A DNA stretch of 64,000 bases from Azolla caroliniana (GCA_043228905.1 JBHGNT010000009.1:620001-684000); one strand, 5' to 3'; counted from the first letter of the stretch, positions 49,301-60,546 are shown. Notes: generated from the letters alone by a model not told the origin. Program-made: numbers and translations.

Positions 49301-50351
49301 AAGCGATGAGGACCATTGTCTTTTCACCAACACAGCTCAAGATGGATCACCCATCTTCCTCATCATTTACGTGGACGACATGCTAATTTCTGGACGCCAC
49401 GCGGGCGAACTTGCCGATCTCATTCGGCAACTGCGGTTGAAGTTTGCCATGAAGGACCTCGGTCCGGCACGACACATACTCGGCATGAAGATTAGTCGGC
49501 ATCGCGATAAACGACATCTCTTTTTGTCTCAGACCGACTATATCCGACGTATCTTGGAACGCTTCAACATGCAATCAGCCAAATCTGCTTCAACCCCGCT
49601 CCCCATGAATCTTCGGCTCTCTCAGCGAGACTGCCCGACATCCGGTCCGGAGGGGGAAGATATGAAGTCGGTACCGTATGCACCGGCAGTCGGCTCCCTT
49701 ATGTACCTGATGGTCGCGACACGGCCTGATATTTCTCACGCCGTAGGAGTCGTTAGCAGATTTATGCACAATCCTGGCCGATCGCATTGGAACGCAGTCA
49801 AACATGTGTTCAGATATCTGGCTGGCACAAAAGACCATGGCATTCTTTTCGGACCGAACCGAACCTCAGGCGTAGTCAGTTACACCGACTCGGACTTCGC
49901 CGGCTGTATAGACAATCGGAAATCAACAACCGGATACTGCTTCAAATTCGGCAATGGAGCAATCTCGTGGAAGTCGAAACTTCAGGAGTGCACAGCGACC
50001 TCAACGACCGAAGCAGAATATGTAGCTGCGTCCGACGCAGCAAAAGAAGCTTTGTGGCTCGGTCGGCTGGCGCACACGTTTCGACAAGTCGACCATGACT
50101 CGGCTCCAGTTGTCTACAGCGACAGTCAAGGTGCTGTTGCCTTGTCGAAAAATCCGGTTCACCACAACGCCTCCAAACATATCGACGTTCGATATCACTT
50201 CGTTCGGGACTGCGTCATTTCAGGGAAAATCGGTCTAGAGAAAATATCCACAACCGACAATGTCGCAGATGGAATGACCAAATGTCTTTCGGCAGACCGT
50301 TTTCGGTCTCTTCGGCATCAGATGGGCGTAACGACAAACCAGTCCGGTTAG
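46341..50351 (+). CDS. Copia A3 gag-pol polyprotein
   Basis: A single open frame of 1336 aa from ATG at 46341, 3' of a leader of about 650 nt. Gag (DUF4219/UBN2-like, from MASTSGSSEMSLRKFDGSNF) is followed by a CCHC knuckle CNYCKKPGHIKADC (236-249). Protease has LLDSGAS with D305. Pre-integrase HRRLGHLS..CEHC is followed by integrase with D494, D557 and E593 in perfect D-x35-E spacing. RT has KARLVAKGFRQ and YVDDM (D1012, D1013). RNase H has TDSDFAG (D1183) and the STTEAEY and HIDVRYHFVRD motifs. It ends VTTNQSG-stop. All catalytic residues checked are present, so the element may be competent for transposition. Confidence 0.96.
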   Translation: MASTSGSSEMSLRKFDGSNFNFWKEQMQDYLIVKGQIDPIENEEPPEGYKPIEWQKLDRIVRATIRMHLSELVYFTVQSCTTAFELWKTLSDTYEKKVAATKMFLIRRLYNLRMKESDSVQAHLNEYESISSQISSQGTAIEDELRAMILMSSLPSSWETFVTTVCNASTTAVKYSEVTSAILTEAARRKSFAKDSTDDAYVVQGSTDRSNIRGRDSSRPPNNQRRRSQSRDNRICNYCKKPGHIKADCRALKNKNKKSGRHEEINYVSFSADVLPDDPNILSIENPVGSEVLLTTEESSTWLLDSGASFHVTPHRSQFRQYTIRHSDSVRVGNSQHCDIIGIGTVELNLAGGSTLVLHNVRHVPELSRPLISVGQLDEDGIRAGFSSGGWTLHRGNLLLARGPKIHSLYPLHVTLREGNLFLVDIPVSSLWHRRLGHLSKAGITHLSRAGYIPKLSFSDHQFCEHCQYGKQAAASHPTSAPRETRPLDLVHSDVCGPMPHQSLGGASYFVTFIDDSTRKVWAYPIRTKDRVFSIFTDWLAMVENQTDRKLKCFRTDNGGEFKSEEFVKFCRQRGIRREFTAPHSPEQNGIAERMNRTIQERTVSMLQHSGLSDGFWAEALLTAVHIINMSPSRPLGLQIPQELWIGSKPNYDKLRIFGCEAYALIPKDDRRKLAPRSRKCIFLGYGSDGEMGYRLWDPERRQIVRSSDVVFNESAMNPSVEKPIEVRRVTFSDVPTLQEGPALNTRSASRVAEPYTTDSDNPDSAQQNNPLSDHPTLIPDATSPILPRRSERLSQPPERYSPGIFFTDAGEPTSYEEASTSVDSATWHLAMESEMHSIRANKTWDLVELPRSRRALPCKWVYRLKETSDSTTPKYKARLVAKGFRQDYGVDFDEIFSPVVKMTTLRFLLGVVAADNLELIQLDVKTAFLHGDLDEEIYMEQPKGFVATGQEHLVCRLRKSLYGLKQAPRQWYKKFDDFIQSIGFSKSDEDHCLFTNTAQDGSPIFLIIYVDDMLISGRHAGELADLIRQLRLKFAMKDLGPARHILGMKISRHRDKRHLFLSQTDYIRRILERFNMQSAKSASTPLPMNLRLSQRDCPTSGPEGEDMKSVPYAPAVGSLMYLMVATRPDISHAVGVVSRFMHNPGRSHWNAVKHVFRYLAGTKDHGILFGPNRTSGVVSYTDSDFAGCIDNRKSTTGYCFKFGNGAISWKSKLQECTATSTTEAEYVAASDAAKEALWLGRLAHTFRQVDHDSAPVVYSDSQGAVALSKNPVHHNASKHIDVRYHFVRDCVISGKIGLEKISTTDNVADGMTKCLSADRFRSLRHQMGVTTNQSG

Positions 50352-50535
50352 AGCCGGACACAGAGCAGGATGGTTCCCGACAACCGACATCAGTTCCTTA
50401 ATGATCGGCTTCAACTGTTCCGACCCGACCAGTTCGGTCTTCTGCCTTCGGACCCTGCCGACTCGAACAAAGCTGATATGTCCGAGAACCTAATTCTATA
50501 CCTGTAATCTTAGATAACCCATGTATACGCCCATT

Positions 50536-50544
50536 ACGGGGGAG
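50536..50544 (+). other. Polypurine tract of A3
   Basis: ACGGGGGAG directly precedes the 3' LTR, the expected plus-strand priming site. Confidence 0.75.
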
Positions 50545-50716
50545 TGTCGAATACATGTGTATAATGGACGTATTCACACTATCCCGTTTTGGCCATTTAT
50601 GTAATTAGCATAAAGGGTAGTTGCCCTAAGTCGGTCACTATATATAGTGACCTTGTAACCTTTTTGTAAGGTTGGGTGTTGTATTATTGCTTTATGGAAT
50701 AAGGAGTCTTTTGTGC

Positions 50717-50754
<38 letters not shown>

Positions 50755-50838
50755 AACGACCTACAAGCTCTCATACGCAGGTACAGAACAAAATCGAATG
50801 CTTCTTGATCTTCCGCATAGACGACTTCGTCTGCAACA
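50545..50838 (+). repeat. 3' LTR of A3
   Basis: A 294-bp LTR almost identical to the 5' copy; the CT tract is uninterrupted here. It is followed by CCCAG and the RNase H piece of element C. Confidence 0.95.
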
Positions 50839-51776
50839 CCCAGTCGGACCTAAGCTATCCAGTCGGCTTGATTAGTCAATTCATGTCACAACCAACTCTC
50901 AAATACCTTCAGTGCGCGCACATGATCATGAGACATGTCAACGGCACTAAAGATAGGGCGTTGTTATATCAGACTGGTATAGCCAGACCACTTGTCGACT
51001 ACACAGATGTCGATTGGGTTGTAAATGCCAACGATCTCTGATCGACATCGGGTTATGCGTTCTCCTTGGGGACCATCGTGATCTCTTGGTGCAACAAGAA
51101 GCAGCTGATAGTGGCACTGTCAAGCATTAAGGCCGAATATAGAAGAGCGGCTATCGCTACATGTGAACCCATTTGGCTAAAAAGGTTGTTGAAGGATCTA
51201 CATGTGGAGGTGTCTAAATAGACCGTAATATACTCTGACAACCTTAGCAGCATCCAACTCATGAAAAACCATGTCTTCTATGCTCGGACGAAGCACATTG
51301 AGGTGCACTATCATTTCGTCCGCAAGCAAGTCCTCTCCGATGAAGTCGAACTTGTGCATGTGGTAGGTTGTTGATATTTTCACCAAACCTATCGGCCTAG
51401 ACAAGTTATGGCAATTCTCGACCATGTTTGATCTATAGCATTTCAACTTGCTGAACTTGAGGGGGAGAAGTGAAAGGCGAAGCAAAGGCAAGAGGGGGAC
51501 ATATGGAAGAATATCGGCTAAGTGGAGACTAGGCAGATGTAGGGGTAGCGGTCGAAAGAACAGGCCAAACCCAAAGTCGACCAAACAAGCGGGAGGCAGA
51601 GCCAAAAAGGGCAAAGTCGACGTGGACGAGAAGGTCAAGATCAGGACATTGGCAAATGTGGTCAAGGGTCAGAAAGAAGGTGAATCGAAGACAACTGATT
51701 CGGTCGAGAACAATGATTCAGATGAGTCAAATCACATGAAGGCCAAGTGGACGAGATGCTGACACAAGGAAGGGAG
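50839..51776 (+). pseudogene. Copia fragment C, end of RT and RNase H
   Basis: Reads SDLSYPVGLISQFMSQPTLK, then VDYTDVDWVVNANDL-stop, TSGYAFSLGTIVISWCNKKQ, HVFYARTKHIEVHYHFVRKQ, a copia RNase H with several stops. It then runs into a purine-rich tract AAGGAAGGGAG. The lineage resembles fragment D, not A, and C begins just beyond where D stops in the protein. Confidence 0.83.
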
Positions 51777-52210
51777 TGTTGAGCGAGCAAGCTCAACATG
51801 GGCCAGATCGGTGGAAGAAGTCGAGAGCCAGATCGGATGGAGGGTGACAAGCTAGGCCTGGATCGATTGAAGAAGCCGAGAACCGGATCGGAAGAAGACC
51901 GATCGGCTAGGCCTGATCGGCGGGGAACCGACAAGCCGTTAGGACCGATATTCCTATTCATAGTAATAGGAATATTTTTAGGAGTCAGTGTTAGATGCTC
52001 AGTTAATGAGCATTCAAGTACTTATCAATACTTGTATAAAGTGCTCTCTGAGCACATTCGTTTTTATGGAGTATCATTTTGTAATAGAAATCTTGTATCT
52101 GCTCACTCAGTCTCTCCTACTTTGTGTATTCCTAAGTGTTGTCTATCTTCTATTGTCCGGTCGAGCCAAATGTGTTCGCACATAACGCTTCCGCATGTAT
52201 TTTTTTACAG
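51777..52210 (+). repeat. 3' LTR of C (3' end approximate)
   Basis: Starts TGTTGAGC directly after the polypurine tract, with TGTTGAGC/GCTCAACA as an inverted repeat at its start. The 3' end was not resolved; 52210 is an estimate. Confidence 0.55.
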
Positions 52211-55184
52211 TTATGGTAGTTTTGAGTGCTCAATCAAAATACTTGCCCTAGTCCACCGGTTTTCACTTTCCACAGAATTGGCTTCCGAAGGAGCCACCTA
52301 AAAGAATGGTAAATATTTGTAGCATTAGGGTCAATGGTGCACACAAGGAAACCTTAATGCTGTGGTGAGCGAAGAAGGTACTAAGAACAACTCAATGGTG
52401 GGAATGAGCATAAAGGAAACTCCCATTTTTGGCTTTCTAAGCATCATTGCAAGGAAACATGATAGGATCAAGTCTTATGCCATATCGCAAGTGCAAAACA
52501 GACATATTTTAATATTGATAAATACAAAAGAACACTATAAACATTTTGGAAGAGTTCTTCCTCGTTATAATGCCTCTCTCTCTAAGATTGATCATTTCAT
52601 AAATCTCGAGTTATAAGCCTAATCTATTGTGGTTATCTTAAGCTTGTAATTAGGTGTGGACCAATGGAAGTGTAATTGTGTTGGTGATTTCTCACCTTGG
52701 TGCTCTTGAATCAAATGCTCGATTTGTGGTAAAGTTTCACATAAATTAAGTATATAATTAATCTTATGTAAGTGATTAAGTTATAGAGTACCATTAAACT
52801 TTGCTTTTACTAGGTAGCTTATAGTAGCTTGAGAATGATTTACACTAACTCTCACTTATCTCACCCATAAAAGGGGTAAATGGTGAACGCCCTTGCATAC
52901 AAACCTTTGAGGTAGCTCAAGTAGAACATTTCAGTAAGAAATAGTTTTTGGCAAGAACATCAAAATGCACTAGAAATGGGAATATGACCTCAAGGGGCAA
53001 TATGGCAATGGCAGTGTCCTTGTTGAAGATCAAGCAAATGTTATTTGATATTCACTAACTTTATTCGTTATCATAAAGGGAAGTTGTGCTATTGTCAAAC
53101 AACATTCATTGACTTCATTCACAACCATCAGAGGAGGGGTCCATCGTGGTCATCAAGTGTTGGTTATGAACGTACAATGGCGGTGTTGGGCAATCCATTG
53201 CTCCACATGTGATTATGTTCACCCTCTCTCTCCACTATTCTGTACTTGGGAGTGTTATGCTTTGCAACTAATCTTTGTGTTACAAACATATTCTTCTTGA
53301 TGTTATAGAGATGGTGAATGAAGCGAGGTTGTGCCCCGTCATCCCCCTTCTTGTCTTACTTCATTGAATTCTTAGTTGGTCTTTAACTATTAGCATCCTT
53401 GTTCAAATACACACACTTGATGAGGCCATTGTCTTTGTATATTTACTATAATATATTATAGTTTTGATCTTATACTATCTGACATGTTCACAATTACAAG
53501 TGGTTGGTTAATGTTACAATATTACAATGTTCGACAAACAACTTGAACAATTTAAGAGATGCTTATACAAGGGAGGATTCTAGTATCATCTCATTACAAT
53601 GTGGTATTGTTGGGCACGTATTGTCAACTAAAAGGGCTTCCTTTATTGTGCATCCTCAAATCTTTTAGATATATTCCACTGAAGGGGGATAATATGTAAT
53701 CTTCTATTTCATAACACAAGGCAAATCACATCACTTTTATGACTTTTCCTTGTTTCTTATTTAGTTGATGATCCATATAGAACACCCAATTTGTCGTGTG
53801 ACCTTTATATTGCATATTAAAACAACCATGATGAACGAGACGAGGTCAACAAATATGATGATTCCACATGCATCTCATCTATAGCCTATACCTCATAAGA
53901 GAGTTTCAACCCAAAAGCCTTGAGTTGTTGATAGTCTAAATACTTTATCATTTCAATTGATAATCTAAATACTTTACTATAAAAAATAATAAAAAGAGGA
54001 ACTTTAATATCAACAAGAGATCAAAATATGAAAGAGAGATATATATAGTTGTTACCTAGTGGTTTCTCTATTAGTATAATTTTAAGACAATGAAGACAGA
54101 AGTCAAGGTCCAATGGGTTGACCATGAGGATAACAATATCTCTTTGAAGAGAAAGGAAGGGATAGCATTATAAAGAAAGGCTTGAACCTTCATATGATGA
54201 CAGAGAACGACAAGGAACCATGTTTAACAAACAATCTTAGAAAATAAAAATGCAATTTTTTTTCCTTCAAACATGATAGTAGTGTTTCAACCTACCCTTT
54301 TCCACCCAAGTTTGGGCAACACATTAATTATTTAGTCAAAAAGCCCTCCAATTGTTTCAAAATGACCAACAATTAAAACATTAGTTCTCCTTGCCAAGAA
54401 AACGAGCATAGTTGAACACCCATAAATACGGAATTACTTATTCAAAGCATAATTGAGAGCAAAACCATCATTTTGTATATGATTATCGCGCTAATTTTGT
54501 TCACGATGGAAGCTAAGACTAGTGAGCCTTTTCTCAAGAAGTAGCAGCACATTAAGCCGGGGGGGAGGGTCCACACCTTCCAATAGGCATAGCCATAAGT
54601 GTGTTGGTATTGACCAGACGCACAACTTTGCAAATCGAGGATACCTAGGAAAGGAGAACAATGGTAGTAGTTAGGGGGGCGGGGAATCCAAAGAAATCAC
54701 GAAAAAGCGAGTGGGACATGTCGGCATATTTTAGTGAGGGCTCCCGAGATTATGAAAGGTCCTTGCCGGTCGACCATCTTCTTGTCCGCCCCGACCATCT
54801 TTCTGTCCATCCGGCCGGCCGGCCGGCCAAAGATGGAAGGCCACCAAAAGCAAGGCAAAGCAAAGCAATCCCATCTTATCTGTTATCTTCAGTCTTGTCT
54901 GTCTGCATGTAAGCTAGTGTGATGAAGAAGGCCAAACATATGCGATAATAAGATTGTGATTATTGGAACCTCTCGCTTTTTCCATGGCTATGGCGGCACT
55001 GGCCCTTTTCCTCGCCTGCTGCCCCTCCTCCGCAAAACAAGAACAAAACGTTCGGAGTAAAGAAGAATGAGCAAAAGTGAAACAAAAAAAAAACAAAACA
55101 AAAAGGCGGTTTCTTCTTGGAACAGGGTAAGCTAAATCTAGTTCTTTGCACCTTGGTTTCGCGACAAGGGAAAGATCAGGACTT
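52211..55184. other. Intergenic, no recognised gene
   Basis: About 3 kb of AT-rich sequence. Short frames only. A (CCGG)n-type run lies at 54811-54828. I see no coding or mobile-element signal that I can support. Confidence 0.6.
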
Positions 55185-55192
55185 TAGGGTTT
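55185..55192 (-). promoter_or_regulatory. Telo-box-like motif upstream of the sucrase/ferredoxin-like gene
   Basis: TAGGGTTT on the plus strand (AAACCCTA in reverse) is about 235 bp upstream of the start codon. The match is exact but the motif is short. Confidence 0.4.
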
Positions 55193-55426
55193 TCCCTTAT
55201 TTGTCAAGAGATTTGATATCTTTTCATTGACCCCCTGAGTCTTCTCGTATCTTCTTTAACAAAGAGAAAGATTGAGTTGAAAGAAAGAACAGTAGATTAA
55301 TCTATCTGAAAGAAGCTGTCATAACCTAACAGAGAGAACAACTTCTTGCATTAGCTCATTAAAGTCAGAAGAACCGGAAGAAAGACCAGAGAAACAAAGA
55401 GAAAGTTAATATCCGTATTTTGTTGT

Positions 55427-57742
55427 ATGGCCTCTCCGTCTTCACCATATTGGGAAGGAAGCTGTAGCGTGGGTTACCTTGGATCTATTAGTAGTAGTAG
55501 TAGTAGTAGTAGCGGTGGTAGCTCAGAGGGACATGGATCTAGATCTGGAAGCCTAGATAGACATGGATCTATTTTAAGTACAACTGGTGATTATAATAGG
55601 TTTTCTTGGACATGTCTTTCGGAAATAGGGGAGGCACCCATCTACCCTAGTATCCATCGTGAAGGATTTGAGGATATTATTATTGATACCCAAGGTGGTA
55701 CTAAGTCACGTGAGCGCCATGTATTCCTATGTTTCAAAGAGCCTCTGCACTGGCCCTCTACTGGAAAACCTTTGTTCAGCTCAGATCGCCTCCCCCGCGT
55801 TCTGACTGCTGCTGTCAATCTCAAGAAGGATGAAATGACTATGAAGGTAAGACAATTAAGTGTTATCTCAATTTTCCTTTTCCTTTTCCTCAAGGTCTTG
55901 TGTTATGATTATTTTTTGCAAAATGAAACCAGACATAATCAAGGGCATCGTATGAGAAGAATTAGTTCACAGTGAAATGAATTACTTTGCAGTTGAATTT
56001 ACTTTTTTGCTTATATTTGACGAGAATTTACTCAAATTTTGTGTAAGAATTAATAGCTCAAAAGGAGGTGTATTATAATAGCCCATCATTTGAGAAGAAT
56101 TTGCCCAAAATTAAATGAACTGTAATGGGTACCATTTGAAAGGATCTTCCTCAAAATGAAGCTAAATGAAGTGGGTATCAATTTGAGAAGAATTTGCGCG
56201 AACTGAGATGTATTATGATTGGCCAACATTTGAAAGAATTTGAACAAAAGGAAATGAAACTGTGGTGAGGATCATTGGAGAAAATTTACCTTCAAATGAA
56301 AAGAATTGTTGAGGGCATCATCAGATAAGAGTTACTTTAAAATGAAAAGAATCAATCTAAAAGGAAACAAATTGTGTCGGACATCAGTTGGTGAGAAATG
56401 CTGAAAGTGAAATGGGTTGTTTTAGGAACCATTTGACAAGAATCAATTCAAAATGAAATCCTCATTAATCTAGAGAATGATCCAGCATGGGGTTGTGAAA
56501 ATGTTATTGGAGTCATTTTTTGCAGCTTGATTCCTTATTGCATTAGTTCTGTTTCAACAATGTGTACAAAAAGCAGACCCAGCTTATTATTTGTGAAGGC
56601 CGTGATGGTACAGAATCATCAAACGGTGATGTGATGATATTTCCCGATATGATCCGATACAGGTATGTATATAGCTCGTTTAGAGTCTCCTGATACTTGT
56701 ATACATCTTGTTTTCCCACTTTACAAAGGAAGGGTTTTTGTCATATTTTGTAGGGGGTTGACTCACTTCGATGTGGATGCATTTGTGGATGAGGTACTAA
56801 TTCGTCACCAAGAATGGCTACCTGGAAGGCCAGAAAGGCTATTTGGGACTCATATCTTTGTGTACACTCAGGGGAACCCTTCATGGTCTTCCATAATACA
56901 AACAACCCAAGAATATATTGCTCAAAAAGATCTTGGCTCTTCTGTTTGTGTAAAGCCTTGCACGTATATTGATGGCCAGAACAAATATGCAATTAGTTTG
57001 ATTACATATGGTCTCAATTCAGGTGGTGAAGTATTGGGACATTGGTAAGTAAATTTGAAGAGTTATACACATGGTGGGAATTTTTTTGCTGTTCCTGTAA
57101 TACCCTTTTATCCCTTGAGTGTAATGCAGCTATGGATCTGTAACACCAGAAAATATTCCAAGTGTAATGGAAGATTTACATGAAAAGGGTTATTTTCTCT
57201 CCAGTTACAGGTTAGTATCATTTTTGATGCTTTGAAGTTTTCTGAGTAAGACCAGTTAGAATTTTAGGGCCTACCAGTTTGAAATGTTTATTAAGGGAAC
57301 AAAACTCAACAAGAAAATTTAAAATTCAACGAAATTCTATATATTTGCTGTATATCCTTGTTAATGAAAAGGAAACCTATCCACGTAGTTAAACACTGTT
57401 TTTCCGAGCATGGTCTAGGTGCTGAACATTGATATGGATCCTTTTGTGGATTTTGACAGGCATCCAGAAATGCTAGAGTCTGGCTTAAAACAAACTGTCC
57501 AAAAGTCCTTAGATCATTCTCAAAGTGTCAGAAAATATGCACAAGGACGCTGTCCCGGAAAAGCTAGAGCCAGTGATAATGATGCCCACAAACTTAATAA
57601 TGAGTTGGCACAAAGATTTTATACAAGTTCTAGGTGGCATTTCTGGGAAAAAGATGACACCTTGGCTGCATTGGTAGTCATGGGTGCGGTTGCATCAGTT
57701 GCAGTAGCAAGTCGTCTCTATTGGAGACATAATTGGCATTGA
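55427..57742 (+). CDS. Sucrase/ferredoxin-like protein (Apd1/AIM32 type), ligand-less
   Basis: Exons 55427-55846, 56577-56662, 56754-57044, 57130-57210 and 57460-57742, for 1161 nt and 386 aa. Family features are RHVFLCFKEPLHWPSTGKPL, the LIICEGRDGTESSNGDVMIFPD region (cited in part), IRYRGLTHFDVDAFVDEVL, GHCYGSVTPENIP and a C-terminal hydrophobic segment (about 359-378, LAALVVMGAVASVAVASRLY). The family normally has a CxHGSRDxRCGxCG motif and CSHxGGHKYAGN, which supply two Cys and two His to a [2Fe-2S] cluster in yeast Apd1. Here they read FVYTQGNPSWSSI (204-216) and PCTYIDGQNKYA (237-248). The ligand cysteines are gone and the histidines are Y240 and Q244. The usual GHWYG is GHCYG. All splice sites and the frame are intact. 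A Ser-rich N terminus includes an AGT-repeat tract. It may be a neofunctionalised paralogue or an early pseudogene. Confidence 0.85.
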
Positions 57743-58871
57743 CTTACCTCTCATTTCTTATATGGTAAGACCTCACGATTGTCATCCCACCTTGTAATCG
57801 TCTTGTTTATACGAGTGATGGACTAGAAAGTGAAAAACCCAATGTATATTCGATAAAGTCTTGATGTATAATACCCCCCTCTAAATACCTCCATATATGT
57901 AAATGTAACCTACAGGTTGAACCCGATTCTTGTTAATTGTATACCATTGATTTGACACATCAATTTCATAATGTCTCTGTTATGTAAAATGTTACCTATT
58001 CTGTATATGTAAATGTAAACTCATCTCGGAATTCAAATACTTGTTAATTGTATATGTCAGTTATCAAGCGATATAAGCATAGGGTTTAGGATTTAAGGTT
58101 TTTACTGGATATTTTCTACTAAAGTTACCCCTACGTTTTAATTGAAATTGATCTAACACTGTTAATTAGAGATTTGTGGGTGCACAGTTTCCAAATTAAA
58201 AAAAGGGCAATGATATCAACAGTAGTAATTAAATTGTATTTGCAAGCATTAAAGTGGTAACCCCAAACCCTTCATTAATTTGAGGATATATGGTCTTTCG
58301 TGAGCAACTGGGACAGTATTGTGGTGCCCTTGTTGCCTGAGAACAATGCATAATATTATGTTTCATGGCTGTGTGAATATATTTGTAGATTATGTGGCCA
58401 TTGTTGTGTTCGTGGATCATGGTAGTAAATATTATATTTCAAGATTGCATCCTATGTTACACATGCAATCTTTGTTGCCATGATGTGCCATATTTTTCAT
58501 GACCAAGGTGTACAATACTATGTTTAATGGCCATGATTATATTTGTGGATTATGTGGCCAATATTGCATTCGTGGATTTGTGGACAATATTATGTTTCAA
58601 GATTGTATCCTATGTTATATTTTTGTGGATTATGGCTAATGTTATATTTATGGATTATAGTTTATATTAGACATGTCAAAAGTCATGAGTTTATGATGTG
58701 TTATGTTGTGATTTTCTTTCTTTCTTTATATTTTTGTAGTCACTATCACAATCTCTCTTTTGCTATATGCATAAGAATGTCATGATTTGAAGCTTCCAGT
58801 TAGAGAGTAGCATTTGGACACAATTTGTTAAAACTTTCATATTTGTAAAGGGATTGCATAGCCCCAAGTTC

Positions 58872-59062
58872 CATAGTATGAACCATACATGCATTCAAAT
58901 TCGAGTATGGTAAATACCATACTTTTGTATTCATTATTTATTATAAGGTAAATTTATTTTAAAGGTAAGAAAGTTAAGGTGAAAAGTGTAAAAATAAAAC
59001 ATAAGAATGTTTTGAAAAATAATGTTTGCCAATGCATTCAAGTATGAGTATATTACTTACTG
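58872..59062 (+). mobile_element. MITE-like element, copy 3
   Basis: Starts CATAGTATGAACCATAC, carries the palindrome AGTATGGTAAATACCATACT and the TTCATTATTTATTATAAGG core, and ends near AATGCATTCAAGTATGAG. This is the copy with the clearest palindrome. Confidence 0.6.
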
Positions 59063-59875
59063 TGGCCCCAACAAATAATGACTTTGAGGGTTGCTTATTA
59101 ATGACTTTTTGTACAATTGTAAAGAGTATCTATCACATGTCTATGGCCTTTTGTTGTAACATATTGGTAGGGCTTATATAGGGCTATTAGTTTTTCCCGT
59201 TTTGCTTGGTTAGGGACCTAAGATTTGAGTTGAAGTGTTGACGACATGGGTATAAGAATGCTCGGTGGCACATTAGCAACTAATGGCTATTGTGGTAGTT
59301 ATTGTCATACCAACTACAATGTTTCCACTCTACTACCACCCATGCCAATCATAAACTTGGTATACCTAATGTTTGGATGGCACAACAATGTCAACATGCT
59401 TCTTCTTGTCTTACATTCAATGCAAGTCCTAGAGGACCTCTTTTTGAAAGTAGAAATCAAGAGCTAGTTTACCACCCACCCACGTCTTCTATAACATGCA
59501 TACACTCATATATGGAAATGTGTTATCTTCTCCCTCTACATATAGGGTTTAGGGTGGGGTGGCATGTCAAATTTGGAGAAGGGTGGGGATAACAATTGTC
59601 CTATGACCTAGGACATGGCGAGGTCAACCTGAAGGTGGTCGAGGGATGGGCAATAGCAATTGAGAATGGACATATTAAGGTACGGAAAGGGTCGGGCGGT
59701 AGCAATCTACAAAGGAGGATGAGGAGGATGGGGGTGGGGTGGCATGTCAAATTTGGAGAAGGATGGGGATGGGGGGCATGCCAAGGGGGTGGGAGTTACG
59801 AAGAGGAGGAGAAGTATGAAGAGTAGAAGTGGTAGTGGTGTTTTTTGGGTTTCTTCACACCTCTAAAGCTTTTTC

Positions 59876-59995
59876 ATCCCAAACCGGCTCACAAACCGGT
59901 TTAAGCCAAACCGGTTCGGTTTAGGTTTGAGAACCCCAAAACAGTTTAGGCTTAACCAGCTTGGATAAGGCCAAACCAGTTAAGCCTAAACCTTT
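59876..59995. repeat. AACCGG-rich inverted low-complexity repeat
   Basis: AAACCGGTTTAAGCC, AAACCGGTTCGGTTTAGG and AACCAGTTAAGCC motifs, similar in kind to 2886-3095. Family unknown. Confidence 0.5.
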
Positions 59996-60546
59996 GTATA
60001 AGAACATTCTCATGTTTTTATCTTACACATACTTTTTCCACATATGAAACCACCTTTGAGCGATTTGCTAAAAAAATCAACAATTCCATATCTCAAAACT
60101 AGTAACACAATGGGAAAAATCAACAGACTAGATGCATACAATCATTATGGAGTTCCATATCTTCTCCCTCTATTATAGCATGACATCTCTTCTACATAAG
60201 AACAACCTCATGTTTTTGTCTTATACATGCCTTTTCCACCAATACGGCCTTTGAGAGATTAGCAAAGAAAAAGGATGGTGACATATCTCAGAATTTGTAG
60301 CTTGGATGGTTTCCACATTCCCTTTAAAAAATGAAAAAAACAGGCATTTCACACGCACATCAGTACACATTCGTAATTGGGCTTAAACCTGAGAAATATA
60401 TAGTGATGTAGTACGCTACACACCATCCAACTGCAAACAAAAAATGACACAAACATGACTATTCCAAGAAAAACCCCAATTGTCAAAATGGAAAAAATTT
60501 GAGAGGTTTATGGCATACGCTATACAAGTTGAAGTTCACTTACATG

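Larger units (their letters stand above)
45376..50838 (+). mobile_element. Complete Ty1/copia retrotransposon A3
   Basis: A 5463-bp element with 294-bp LTRs (45376-45669 and 50545-50838), a PBS, one intact gag-pol frame and a polypurine tract. Comparing the LTRs by eye I find one substitution (GGCACAG versus GGTACAG) and one interruption in the CT tract, so insertion was recent. The 5 bp outside (GACGA left, CCCAG right) do not match, so it is not a simple insertion. The left flank is B integrase, the right flank is the decayed C element. Confidence 0.95.
57743..60546. other. Intergenic with degenerate repeats
   Basis: No gene recognised. 58350-58620 holds degenerate copies of a GGCCA..ATATTT..TGGATTATG unit. 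A GGGTGGGGTGGCATGTCAAA block is repeated at about 59553 and 59730. A MITE-like copy and an AACCGG-rich block are listed separately. Confidence 0.55.
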
